Shown: piece after piece, positions 34,305 to 43,042 of the stretch
Layout: each line of letters starts with the position of its first letter
How positions within the stretch are numbered: the first letter of the stretch is position 1
Source: Synergistaceae bacterium
Lineage (GTDB): Bacteria > Synergistota > Synergistia > Synergistales > Synergistaceae
DNA length: 64,000 nucleotides
Direction of reading: 5' to 3'
Assembly: GCA_030533085.1 (NCBI GenBank)
Contig: JAUNJZ010000010.1
Coordinates: forward strand, 1 to 64,000
Position numbers and translations under genes: made by a program
Notes under the pieces: generated by a model
The model's input: only the letters and a program-made list of their open reading frames with translations
What the model was told of the DNA's origin: nothing
Databases searched by the model: none

Positions 34305-36254
34305 GTGAGAAGCTCCCTGCGCTCCTCGCCGGATATAAGAAGCTTTCGCCTCAGCGATGATCCGAGACGGATATATTACGCCGGCTGGGATAAGGAAGGC
34401 CGCGGCCTCAGGCGTGAACTGAGCGAAATGACCGACAGGGGAAGCCGCGGCAAAATAATCGGCTGCCAGCTCGCGGCCGCCGCCCTTGCCGCCCTCATAC
34501 TCTCCATTATGCTGCTGACCGGCGAAAACTCATGGATATACGGGGAAAACGCCCATACGAAAACCTACGTCACGGGGGAATACCGCGCGGACGGCGGGGA
34601 GTGGCTTCCGCTGAAAAAGGGAGAAATTCCGAATCTCAGCGACAGCCGCAGGATAGAAATCCGCGGGCATTTTTCGCACGATATCGAAAAAAATCTCTGC
34701 ATCGCGCTGCGGATACAATACCTTGACGTCAAAATAGCGCTGAACGGCAGAGAAATATTCTCATTCGGAGAGAAAGGCTCCCGTCACCGCCTCTCAGGAA
34801 GCGGGGGAGACGTCTGGACGACATTCCTATCCCCCGGCGTCACAAGCGCCGACTGCGTTGAGATGGAGCTATACAACGTCTACGGCAACCGCTACCTGCC
34901 GAGCGCGGAAAAGCTGCTTGGCAACATATATTTTGGCACGGAAGGCTCGCTCTACCGCCAGCTCTTCGCGGCGCGCGGCCTCTCCGCCGTGCTCGCCCTC
35001 TTCATATTCATCATCGGACTGCTTGAGCTATTCGCCGTCCTGCTCTTCGTCATGATCGGCTACAGGAACATCTATTCGCTGCTCTACAACGCCGGCTATA
35101 CGCTGTTCGCGGCGGTCTGGTTCTTCATACAGAACGATTTCAGCTTCCTGCTCCCGACCCCGGCCTTCACAGCCTACATGGAAATATTGAGCATGTACAT
35201 GGTAACGGCCTTCTTCGCCCTCTACGTCGCGGAATATATGAGCGGCACGCGCCGCGCCCTCACGCGGCTGACAGCCTCGGCTGCCTTCCTCGCAGTAACC
35301 GCGCTCAGCCTGCTGCAAATCACGGGCCGCTTCGAGGCCTATCAGACGCTGAACCTCTCGACAGCCGCCTGTCTTCTGGGAATAATCTCCTCCTTCTTCT
35401 CACTTGTCGTCGAGGCTGTGAAGACAAAAAAGAGAGCGCCTAGAATGGCCGTCTATCCGACGCTGCTGATTACAGCCGGCGTCCTTTGCGACGCCTGCGT
35501 CTACGCAGTTATCCCCGGCGGCTACGCGATATTCACTCAGGTTGGCTCGATACTCGCCGCCGCTATCCTTGGAGGGCTCATCATCTTTGAATATAAAAAC
35601 AAACTCGACGCCGCCGCGCGCGTGGAACGCGTGGAAAACGAGCTGACGCAGAGCCGCGTCGCGATAATGATAAGCCAGATACAGCCGCACTTCCTCTTCA
35701 ACGCGCTGGCGACGATAAAGGCCCTCTGCGACGTGGAGCCGGAGGCGGCGCAGGAGGCCATAGCCCACTTTTCAAAATACCTGCGCGCCAACATGGACTC
35801 GCTCACGACAAAAGAGCTGATCCCCTTTGAACAGGAGCTGGTCCATGTGGAAAACTACCTCTATATAGAAAAAATACGCTTTCAGGAAAAGATCAACTTC
35901 GTATATGACATAAAAACCGCGGACTTCTACCTGCCAGCCCTCTCGGTGCAGCCGCTCGTCGAGAACGCCGTGCGCTACGGCGTAGCCTCGGCCAAGGGCG
36001 TCGGAACAGTCGCCGTCGAGACGGACGAGGACGAAAAGGGCTATACTGTCCGCGTGAAAGACAACGGCGTCGGCTTCGACTTTATGAAAAGCCCGCGCGA
36101 CGACAGAAGCCATGTCGGAATCGAAAACGTCAGAAGCCGCATCGAAATAATGTGCGGCGGCACGCTGACGATAGAAAGCGGCGCGGACGAAGGCACGACA
36201 ATAACATTATTCATACCCAAGGCGGTGGCCTCTGATGAAAGTAATAGCGGTTGA
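34305..36254 (+). CDS. LytS-like sensor histidine kinase with a 7TMR-DISM-type sensor
   Basis: A membrane segment (about residues 45-65) leads to a periplasmic beta-rich domain (about 70-220) and then about seven membrane helices (220-430), the 7TMR-DISM layout. The kinase core is the LytS/HisKA_7 type: QPHFLFNAL carries the phosphorylated His (about residue 467), followed by SVQPLVENAVRYG (N box) and DNGVGFDF (G1 box). The start may be later than the GTG used here, because the first 40 residues are charged and poorly conserved in appearance. It overlaps the response regulator gene by 20 nt. The ligand is unknown. Confidence 0.85.
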   Translation: MRSSLRSSPDIRSFRLSDDPRRIYYAGWDKEGRGLRRELSEMTDRGSRGKIIGCQLAAAALAALILSIMLLTGENSWIYGENAHTKTYVTGEYRADGGEWLPLKKGEIPNLSDSRRIEIRGHFSHDIEKNLCIALRIQYLDVKIALNGREIFSFGEKGSRHRLSGSGGDVWTTFLSPGVTSADCVEMELYNVYGNRYLPSAEKLLGNIYFGTEGSLYRQLFAARGLSAVLALFIFIIGLLELFAVLLFVMIGYRNIYSLLYNAGYTLFAAVWFFIQNDFSFLLPTPAFTAYMEILSMYMVTAFFALYVAEYMSGTRRALTRLTASAAFLAVTALSLLQITGRFEAYQTLNLSTAACLLGIISSFFSLVVEAVKTKKRAPRMAVYPTLLITAGVLCDACVYAVIPGGYAIFTQVGSILAAAILGGLIIFEYKNKLDAAARVERVENELTQSRVAIMISQIQPHFLFNALATIKALCDVEPEAAQEAIAHFSKYLRANMDSLTTKELIPFEQELVHVENYLYIEKIRFQEKINFVYDIKTADFYLPALSVQPLVENAVRYGVASAKGVGTVAVETDEDEKGYTVRVKDNGVGFDFMKSPRDDRSHVGIENVRSRIEIMCGGTLTIESGADEGTTITLFIPKAVASDESNSG

Positions 36255-37032
36255 CGACGAAAGACTTTTGCTTAACGACCTCTTGCGCCAGCTGGAGAAA
36301 ATAGCCTCCGTTGAAAGCGCAGTCGGCTTCGGCAATCCGCGCGGCGCGCTGGAATGGCTGAAGGAAAATCGCGCCGACGTCGCCTTCCTCGATATAAATA
36401 TGGGGGAAATGAGCGGGCTCGAGCTGGCGAAACGGATGAAAGAACTCATCCCCTCCATCGCGGTGATATTCCTGACAGGCTACTCGGAATACGCGCTGGA
36501 CGCTTTCAGCCTGCACGCCTCCGGCTATCTCATGAAGCCTGTGACAAAGAAAGATATCGAAGAAGAGCTGGAAAACCTGCGCCCGCTGAAACGGAGCGCC
36601 CCCGCGCGGCTGTTCGTCAGCACCTTTGGAAACTTCGAGCTGATCTTCGACGGCGCACCCGTAAAATTCGAGCGCTCAAAGGCAAAAGAGCTCTTCGCCT
36701 GCCTGATAGACCGCAGAGGGGCGGCGCTGACAATGGAAGAAATCTCCGCCCGCCTCTGGGAAGAAGAGGACTACAGCCCCTCAAAACTCAGACAGATACA
36801 CACCTTCATCGCCAGCATGATGCGGACGCTGGAGGCTGTCGGCCTCGGCGACGCGGTGATCAAGCAATATAACGCCGTCGCGGTGAATCCTAGAAAAATA
36901 GAATGCGACTACTTCCGCTTCATGGAGCGCGATCCCGAGGCGATAGCCTCCTTTAGCGGCGAATACATGAGCAACTACAGCTGGGCGGAATTTACGGCCG
37001 GCACGCTCTGCCGAATGAAAGACGGACTTTAA
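36235..37032 (+). CDS. response regulator with a SARP/OmpR-like winged-helix output domain
   Basis: The receiver domain (residues 1-118) has the acidic pair DD near 7-8, phosphoacceptor Asp in VAFLDINMGEMSG, Thr in FLTGYSEYALDAF, and Lys in LMKPVTKKD. The C-terminal domain (about 125-230) reads LFVSTFGNFELIFDGAPVKFERSKAKELFACLIDRRG, a winged helix of the SARP/OmpR class. A LytTR output would be usual beside a LytS-type kinase. It overlaps the kinase gene, so the pair is translationally coupled. Targets are unknown, and no repeated operator was seen nearby. Confidence 0.85.
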   Translation: MKVIAVDDERLLLNDLLRQLEKIASVESAVGFGNPRGALEWLKENRADVAFLDINMGEMSGLELAKRMKELIPSIAVIFLTGYSEYALDAFSLHASGYLMKPVTKKDIEEELENLRPLKRSAPARLFVSTFGNFELIFDGAPVKFERSKAKELFACLIDRRGAALTMEEISARLWEEEDYSPSKLRQIHTFIASMMRTLEAVGLGDAVIKQYNAVAVNPRKIECDYFRFMERDPEAIASFSGEYMSNYSWAEFTAGTLCRMKDGL

Positions 37033-37059
37033 AGAGCCGCCCTGAAAAGAGGCGGCGCG

Positions 37060-37496
37060 GGGGTTGCTGAAAAAGTCTTGAATCCGAAGCTAGACAAATC
37101 CGTATAGACAAGAGCGTCGACCTTCGGCTTGCGTTGGCTCGCAGGGACAACAGAAAGACTGGCGGAGGCAATACCATCTCATATAACGGACATTTATATG
37201 CCCCAGCCGGTGAATACAGCGGCTCGCTGCGTCCCGGATGCGCGGTTGAGGTAAGAGATACGCTTGATGGAGATATCTACGTTGTGTATAAGGGGGAAGC
37301 GATACTCATGAGTGAAGTACAAAAACAGCCCAAGGCTGCCCGCATGAAAACGGAAAAGAAAAAGGCGGGCAATGCGACGCCTCACAAGCCCGCCCCCAAC
37401 CACCCATGGCGTGGGCGGTTCACAGATAAACCTGATGAAGACAATGCCACAGATGAAAGGAGTATGTGACATTTTCTCTGGCTATTGACAACACTT
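37060..37496 (+). mobile_element. degraded insertion-sequence fragment
   Basis: This gap between core genes contains the transposase remnant. To its right is GTGACATTTTCTCTGGC, which resembles the outer end of ISNCY-like elements, and on the left near 37062 is a GGTTGCTGAAAAAGTC string typical of many insertion-sequence ends. The two ends do not pair as one intact inverted repeat, so two different elements may have contributed. Confidence 0.5.
37134..37469 (+). pseudogene. C-terminal remnant of an insertion-sequence transposase
   Basis: From about codon 10 the frame reads GNTISYNGHLYAPAGEY, VEVRDTLDGDIYVVYKGEAILM, and a Lys/Pro-rich tail ending APNHPWRGRF. This looks like the beta-barrel C-terminus and HPWR ending of ISNCY/IS481-like DDE transposases. 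The catalytic core is absent, and the opening codons come from unrelated DNA, so this is a 3' fragment. No ribosome binding site is visible. It lies between a two-component pair and purR. Confidence 0.7.
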
Positions 37497-37497
37497 T

Positions 37498-38337
37498 TTA
37501 CAATTTCAGACGCGCTAAAATTCCCCGCACTCCGTCATTGTCCGGCGTGACTATCAGACGGTTTTCTCCGTCTTCGCTGTGTTTCAGCGTCAGCAGCGAG
37601 CGATAGTCCGGCACTGATTTTTCCTTCGGTTCATCGTGGGCTATGAATACTCCTATTCCGGCGACTTCAGCGTCGAACTGTTTTGCCATCAGCAGCATAC
37701 CGGAGGCGGTGCTGCCGCCGCGCATAAAGTCGTCCACTATGAGTACGCGGCAGCCGCGTTTCATCTGGCGTGTGCCTATGTACATTGTTTTTACGTCGCC
37801 GCTGGCGGTGGGGTAGTGTACTCCGACGGCGGCTCCGTCGCTCGGGCGGTTGCGGAAGCGGCAGACGGCAAGGGGGACGCCCAGCGCGTACGCGGCGAAC
37901 ATGGCAATGGGAATCCCCTTGACTTCAGAGGTCATTACAACGTCCGGCGTCGAATCGGTGAAGAGGGAGGCCATGCAGTAGCCCAGCGAGAGGGCGATTT
38001 CGGGGTTGAATATAAGGTCGCTGTAGTATATCAGCCCACCCGGAAGATTTCTCTCCGGATCGCTCAATTTTTCTGCTATATCGGTCAGCAGGGAGCGGCG
38101 GTATTCGGGCGTGCAGAGCGGCACGAAGCGCGCGCCTCCGCTGCGCCCTCTGTCTACCTGCATCTGTCCGAAGCCTTCGGCCTCCATAGCGGAATTTATG
38201 ACTTCGACATCGTCGCTGATGACGGTCTTTGAGACGTTAAATTTTCCTGCAAGATCTGTCAGGGAGATCGGTTTTGATGGACAGAGCATGAATTTTGCAG
38301 CTAATCTGACCAGTCTTTCCGTTCTTTGACCTCTCAT
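37498..38337 (-). CDS. purR: PurR-type purine operon repressor (PRTase-fold regulator)
   Basis: An N-terminal winged helix (residues 1-75: RLVRLAAKFMLCPSKPISLTDLAGKFNVSKTVISDDV) precedes a type I phosphoribosyltransferase domain with the PRPP loop VLIVDDFMRGGSTA (about 205-218). In Bacillus this protein is not catalytic; PRPP binding relieves repression of purine genes. Length of about 279 residues is normal. TTGGAG lies 8 nt before ATG 38337; the GTG at 38346 is too close. The gene follows ispE by only 5 nt, an order seen in many Firmicutes. Confidence 0.9.
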   Translation of the reverse strand: MRGQRTERLVRLAAKFMLCPSKPISLTDLAGKFNVSKTVISDDVEVINSAMEAEGFGQMQVDRGRSGGARFVPLCTPEYRRSLLTDIAEKLSDPERNLPGGLIYYSDLIFNPEIALSLGYCMASLFTDSTPDVVMTSEVKGIPIAMFAAYALGVPLAVCRFRNRPSDGAAVGVHYPTASGDVKTMYIGTRQMKRGCRVLIVDDFMRGGSTASGMLLMAKQFDAEVAGIGVFIAHDEPKEKSVPDYRSLLTLKHSEDGENRLIVTPDNDGVRGILARLKL

Positions 38338-38342
38338 TATGA

Positions 38343-39212
38343 TCACTCCAAATCATATGTTTTTAATACCCACTGTTCCCTGTTGAATCGTTCCGCGGCC
38401 AGACGGCGTTTTTTTTCATCGTCGTATAGTCCGAAGAAAGCGCTGCCGCTGCCGCACAGCCCCCAGCCCAGCGAGCCTGTTTCGGCGGCTATCCCCTGCG
38501 CCGTCGTATATTCAGCGTGTTCGTCGGCCAGTACGCTGAAAAAATCGTTAGGCAGAAGCCCGGCTCTTTCTTTACGCGACAATTTTCCAAGATATCTCTC
38601 CCTCTCGGCCTCGATATCTTTTATATCTGCATCCCGCTCTGCGCCAAAAGATGCGCCGCGCCTTTCGTCCAGCTTCGCGTATGCCTCTTTTGTATTCGAC
38701 CTCCATCTGGGAAATACCAGAAGCCAGCCGAGATCAAGATCCGCTTTGAGCGGCGTCATTATTTCGCCTATTCCGCGCGCCGTCGCCATAATATTATCCG
38801 AAGCCAGGAAGGCCACGTCCGCCCCCAGCTTTGCCGTATCTTCCTCCGGCAGCTCCGCGCCGTAAAAGTCGCGAAGCCATCTGATCATCGCGCCCGCGTT
38901 GCCGCTTCCCGCGCCTATGCCGCTTCCGGTCGGGAAAAATTTTTCAAGCGTTATCTCAAGCGGCGGGATATTTTTATTATATTTTCTTGCGGTGGAAAGA
39001 ACTTTAGTTATCAGGTTCTCACCTTTTATCTCCATTCCCGCCACGTTAAGATGATCACTTATAATTTCAACGCATTTTGGCTCAATTGTCAACACCTCTA
39101 TCGCTGTTTTTTGCCAGAAGACTGAGTAAATTTCGTGATAGCCATTCTCTTTTTTTGACAAAACCCTAAGAAGCAGATTTATTTTTATCGGAGAAGAAAT
39201 AATGGAACGCAT
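38343..39212 (-). CDS. ispE: 4-diphosphocytidyl-2-C-methyl-D-erythritol kinase
   Basis: A GHMP kinase with an N-terminal PIKINLLLRVLSKKENGYHEI substrate block, the ATP loop PTGSGIGAGSGNAGA (about residues 92-106) and a C-terminal CGSGSAFFGLYD motif. It phosphorylates CDP-methylerythritol in the non-mevalonate isoprenoid pathway. The usual P-GGLGGGSSNAA loop is altered to P-GSGIGAGSGNAG, still glycine rich. ATG 39212 is preferred, 9 nt after GAGAGG; the GTG at 39221 abuts the site. Confidence 0.92.
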   Translation of the reverse strand: MRSIISSPIKINLLLRVLSKKENGYHEIYSVFWQKTAIEVLTIEPKCVEIISDHLNVAGMEIKGENLITKVLSTARKYNKNIPPLEITLEKFFPTGSGIGAGSGNAGAMIRWLRDFYGAELPEEDTAKLGADVAFLASDNIMATARGIGEIMTPLKADLDLGWLLVFPRWRSNTKEAYAKLDERRGASFGAERDADIKDIEAERERYLGKLSRKERAGLLPNDFFSVLADEHAEYTTAQGIAAETGSLGWGLCGSGSAFFGLYDDEKKRRLAAERFNREQWVLKTYDLE

Positions 39213-39237
39213 TGCCGCCACCCTCTCTGCGTAATTG

Positions 39238-39267
39238 AAAAGCCCCGGCTTTTGAGCCGGGGCTTTC
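39238..39267 (-). terminator. terminator of the Veg-like gene
   Basis: AGCCCCGGCT pairs with AGCCGGGGCT around a 4-nt loop, flanked by A and T runs on both sides. It ends the transcript from 39528. Confidence 0.85.
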
Positions 39268-39282
39268 TTCTGTCATTGGCTG

Positions 39283-39528
39283 TTAGAAGAGACTTTCACC
39301 GCTCGATTCAAGCTGCAGTTCTACCTCTTTTGTCAACAGGTCGGTGTAGCTGAATGAGATCGTGCTCTGCTGAGACTCAATGTATACCGTGAAGAGGCTG
39401 GGGTAGGTCTCTTTTATTATTCCCGAACGCTCTTCAATCTTGCGTCTTCCGTTTGCCGCGCGATATGAGATTCTGGACCCTTTGTGGAGAGACACTATCT
39501 CACGAATCGATTCTATAGTAATTGGCAC
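39283..39528 (-). CDS. Veg-like protein (DUF1021)
   Basis: A small basic protein of about 81 residues, ITIESIREIVSLHKGSRISYRAANGRRKIEERSGIIKETYPSLFTVYI, matching the Veg family. In Bacillus subtilis Veg affects biofilm matrix gene expression; its biochemical action is not settled. The SH3-like core is complete. GGAGGTG lies 7 nt before GTG 39528; the upstream open frame to 39591 lacks family residues. In many Firmicutes the gene is next to ispE, as here. Confidence 0.85.
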   Translation of the reverse strand: MPITIESIREIVSLHKGSRISYRAANGRRKIEERSGIIKETYPSLFTVYIESQQSTISFSYTDLLTKEVELQLESSGESLF

Positions 39529-39632
39529 ATGCAACACCTCCACAATGTCATTGAGTAATTGTACATCAAAACAGGTAAAAATGCAATACATTATGGCGAA
39601 TTTGCGCTGGCCTTGAACTGCCGTTGCAGGAT

Positions 39633-41543
39633 CTATCTTTTTATTAAGATTCTTTTTTCTCCGACGCGCCGGGTTATGCCTTTGCTGTCAAAGTATTCCA
39701 GAAGCGGCAGAGTGTATTTTCTGCTGCTTTCGGTCGCGTCGCGCAGGGCGGCGAGCGTTATTTCTCCCGCTATGCCTTCCAGCTTTTCTCTGAAAGCCGC
39801 TTCTGTCTCCGGCACCAGCAGGAAGCCGCCTGTCACTATGCTCAGCTCTTTTCTCTCTTTCAGATATGAGATTATGCGCCTCATCTGCTCCGGCGAGTAG
39901 GCGAGCGCGGCCTGCGCCTCTTCCAGCGTGGGCATTGCGAAGCCCTTTTTCAGCGCGTATTTTTTCAGCGCTTCTACCTCCGAAGCGAACAGCCCCGCGT
40001 CAAAGGGCTGGAAGTCGTTCAGTGACGCGCGCTCCTCCCGGAATTTCAGCGCGCCGCGCCTTTCGAGCAGGGCCAGCAGCTCGCGCGCAAATTTTGTATC
40101 CGGCAGCTCCAATATTTTCGCGCATTCTTCAGCCGCCATCCCCTTTCTTTCGGGATGTTCCTTGTGGAAGGCTTCCAGCGCCTTTGTCAGCTTTGACGAT
40201 ATGCTTTCCAGCTTTTCAGCTGAGATCAGCGCCGCGTCTCCGTATCGGACGATTCCAATTTCTCCGCGCGCCTCAAAGGACGATAGGGCGCGCATCAGCT
40301 CGGCGGCCGTCGTTTCGTTCATTCGCGCCGCCTTTGCCGCGCTTATTATTCCCCGGCAGTTTATCAGCGCCAGCAGCCGTTCTTTGAGCGGCGGAGAGGC
40401 GGCGAGGCTTTCTATGAATTTTATCAGCGCGGCTTTTTCCTCTTTATTTTTGGGCCTTTCTCCCGCAGGCATCAGTATTTTGCCTCCGGCTACCGTAACG
40501 AGAGGGCTGTATGTGCGGAGGATGAAGCAGCTGTCTATCGACGTTACGACCGCTTCTTCCGTTATGAGCTGGGCGACTGTTTTTTCTCCGGGGGCTATTT
40601 GCTCCTTGTCCAGCAGAGAAAGACGTGTTACGACATCTGTCGTCCCAACGTGAAGGCGCAGCCGCTGCCAGTGTTTGAGAGGCTCGGCTCCGGCCAGCAG
40701 TTCGATTTGCACGTCAAGGCATTTTGACGGGGTGAAGCGGTTTTTTGCCGTCACGACATCTCCGCGTTTCACGTCGTCGAGGGATATTCCGGCCAGATTT
40801 GCCGCCACTCTCTGTCCTGCGGTGGCTTTTTCTACCGGCGCTCCATGTACCTGTAACGAGCGGATCTTTGAAAGCGCCCCGCCGGGGAGCACCTCTATCT
40901 CTTCCCCTTCCGACACTTCGCCGTTTATCGCGGTGCCTGTTACGACTGTGCCGAAGCCCGATATGTGAAAGGCTCTGTCAACGGGGAGGAAGAAGGCTCC
41001 TTTGCGGCTTCGCGCCTCCGTGCTCTCGGTCATTTGCTGCAATGCCTTTTTCAGTTCCTCTATTCCGGCGCCTGTGACGGCGGAGACGGGAAGGAGCGGC
41101 TTGTCCGCGAGGAATGTGCCTGCCAGCAGAGTTCGCGCGTCCTCTATTGCCATTTCCAGCATTTCTTCGTCGACCAGATCTATCTTATTGATGACGGTAA
41201 GCCCGTTTTTTATTCCCAGCAGCGACAGTATTGCCAGATGTTCCCGCGTTTGCGGCATTACGCCGTCGTCGGCGGCGATCACGAGCATGACGGCGTCGAC
41301 TCCGGCTGCCCCCGCTACCATCTGTCTGATGAATTTTTCATGTCCCGGCACGTCCACTATGCTCACGGTCTGCCCTGATGGCAGCGTGAAGGGGGCGAAG
41401 CCCAGCTCTATCGTCATGCCGCGCCGCTTTTCCTCGGCGAGACGGTCGCAGTCAACGTCTGTGAGCCGCTTTACCAGAGATGTTTTGCCGTGGTCGATAT
41501 GTCCGGCCGTGCCTATAACGAATGGGTATTCCTGATTTGCCAT
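39633..41543 (-). CDS. selB: selenocysteine-specific translation elongation factor
   Basis: At 636 residues it has the GTPase domain (GHIDHGKTSL, DVPGHE and NKIDLVD), EF-Tu-like domains 2 and 3, a long middle, and C-terminal winged helices (from about residue 380) that bind the SECIS hairpin. It delivers Sec-tRNA to the ribosome at UGA codons. ATG lies 1 nt after the selA stop, so the two are coupled. It implies selenoproteins, selC and selD elsewhere; none is obvious in this window. Confidence 0.95.
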   Translation of the reverse strand: MANQEYPFVIGTAGHIDHGKTSLVKRLTDVDCDRLAEEKRRGMTIELGFAPFTLPSGQTVSIVDVPGHEKFIRQMVAGAAGVDAVMLVIAADDGVMPQTREHLAILSLLGIKNGLTVINKIDLVDEEMLEMAIEDARTLLAGTFLADKPLLPVSAVTGAGIEELKKALQQMTESTEARSRKGAFFLPVDRAFHISGFGTVVTGTAINGEVSEGEEIEVLPGGALSKIRSLQVHGAPVEKATAGQRVAANLAGISLDDVKRGDVVTAKNRFTPSKCLDVQIELLAGAEPLKHWQRLRLHVGTTDVVTRLSLLDKEQIAPGEKTVAQLITEEAVVTSIDSCFILRTYSPLVTVAGGKILMPAGERPKNKEEKAALIKFIESLAASPPLKERLLALINCRGIISAAKAARMNETTAAELMRALSSFEARGEIGIVRYGDAALISAEKLESISSKLTKALEAFHKEHPERKGMAAEECAKILELPDTKFARELLALLERRGALKFREERASLNDFQPFDAGLFASEVEALKKYALKKGFAMPTLEEAQAALAYSPEQMRRIISYLKERKELSIVTGGFLLVPETEAAFREKLEGIAGEITLAALRDATESSRKYTLPLLEYFDSKGITRRVGEKRILIKR

Positions 41544-41544
41544 T

Positions 41545-42978
41545 TCAGTGCGCCTTTTCCGCCGGCATGTAGAGTATTTCGTCCAGAGCGGCGATTATAC
41601 GCTTTTCATCGCCGGGGCGGAGCGTGCGCATGTGGAAGAGCAGCCTGTCTTCCGCCGCGCCGGCAATAACTGGGCTGGCGGCGCTGCGCAGCCGCTCCGC
41701 CAGCTTTCCGGCGCTGCCCATTTCCGGCAGACGCAAAGCGACGGCGAAGCCGGGAAGCTCCGACTGCGGGAAGGAGCCGCCTCCGACTGTGTCTTTCACC
41801 GGTACGGCTTCTATTGAAAAGCGCCGTATCCTTGTCTTTTTGAAAAAATTTTTGAGGCCGCGGCTGAATCTCATAGCGGCGGCGCGCAGCTCGTCTTCTT
41901 TTTTGAATATCATTTCAACTGTGGGCACGGCGCTGTAGTCGCCGCGCAGATATAGGCGCAGCGTCGCCTCGAAGGCGGCGAGCGTCATCTTGTCCACGCG
42001 CAGCGCTCGCAGAAGCTGGTGCGATTTGAGGCGGGCAATAAGCTCTTTTTTGCCGACAATGGCTCCTATCTGCGGCCCGCCCAAGAGCTTGTCGCCGGAA
42101 AAGGTAACTATGTCGCAGCCGGCGCGCAGCGACTCCGCGACGGTGGGGTCGTTCTCGCTCGACAGTCCGGCGGCGGAGGCGTCTATCAGCATACCGCTGC
42201 CCAGATCCTCCATCAATATGAGGCCGCGCGCGTGAGCCAGCTCCGCCAGCTCCTCGCGCGGCACGGCTGAATGAAAGCCTGTTATGCGGTAATTTGAAGG
42301 ATGTATTTTCAGCAGCATGGCGCATTCTTCGCCTATAGCCTTTTCATAGTCGCCGAGATGCGTCCGGTTCGTCGTTCCGATTTCAACCATCTTTGTCCCG
42401 GAGAGGGCCATAATATCCGGAATGCGGAAGGAGCCGCCTATCTCTACCAGCTCGCCGCGCGATACTATCGATTCTTTATCCTTTGCCAGCGCGGAGAGCG
42501 CCAGTATCACCGCCGCGGCATTATTGTTCACGACAAGCGCCGCCTCCGCTCCGGTGAGGCGGCAGAGCAGCCATTCCACATGGTCGTTTCTGTTGCCGCG
42601 CTTTCCTTCGTCAAGAGAATATTCAAGCGTGTTGTAAGCGCCGGCTACTGCGCAGACCTCTTTTACCGCCTCATCAGCGAGCAGCGAACGTCCTAGGTTG
42701 GTATGTATGACGACGCCGGTCGCGTTTACAACCCTGCGCAGCCCCGGGGCGGCCTTTCTTTGCAGCAGCGCCCGCGCCTCCGCTTCTATCGTTTCCGCGT
42801 CGAAGGCGGTGTCCGCGTCTTTTATAATTTTTGCGCGCAGCGCGGCAAGCATCTCCGACAACAGAAATTTTACCGTTTCGCGCCCAAGCTTTTCCTCATA
42901 TTCGGCTACCCATGGCAGCGCAAGCAGCCTGTCCATCGAGGGGATTTTTCTCATTACCGTCTGAATCTTCGCGTCCAA
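41545..42978 (-). CDS. selA: L-seryl-tRNA(Sec) selenium transferase
   Basis: A pyridoxal-phosphate enzyme converting Ser-tRNA(Sec) to Sec-tRNA(Sec). VVNATGVVIHTNLGRSLL near residue 80, EYSLDEGKRGNR, and FSGDKLLGGPQIGAI, whose Lys binds the cofactor (about residue 280), are all present. Length is normal. GGGAGGA lies 6 nt before TTG 42978; the frame is open to ATG 42996 but that start would overlap the ribosome binding site. Paired with selB. Confidence 0.95.
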   Translation of the reverse strand: MDAKIQTVMRKIPSMDRLLALPWVAEYEEKLGRETVKFLLSEMLAALRAKIIKDADTAFDAETIEAEARALLQRKAAPGLRRVVNATGVVIHTNLGRSLLADEAVKEVCAVAGAYNTLEYSLDEGKRGNRNDHVEWLLCRLTGAEAALVVNNNAAAVILALSALAKDKESIVSRGELVEIGGSFRIPDIMALSGTKMVEIGTTNRTHLGDYEKAIGEECAMLLKIHPSNYRITGFHSAVPREELAELAHARGLILMEDLGSGMLIDASAAGLSSENDPTVAESLRAGCDIVTFSGDKLLGGPQIGAIVGKKELIARLKSHQLLRALRVDKMTLAAFEATLRLYLRGDYSAVPTVEMIFKKEDELRAAAMRFSRGLKNFFKKTRIRRFSIEAVPVKDTVGGGSFPQSELPGFAVALRLPEMGSAGKLAERLRSAASPVIAGAAEDRLLFHMRTLRPGDEKRIIAALDEILYMPAEKAH

Positions 42979-43042
42979 GGGAAATCCTCCCTGCATCGTA
43001 TTTGTCTTAACTGTATAATTGTATATGAAAAATGAAAGAAAG

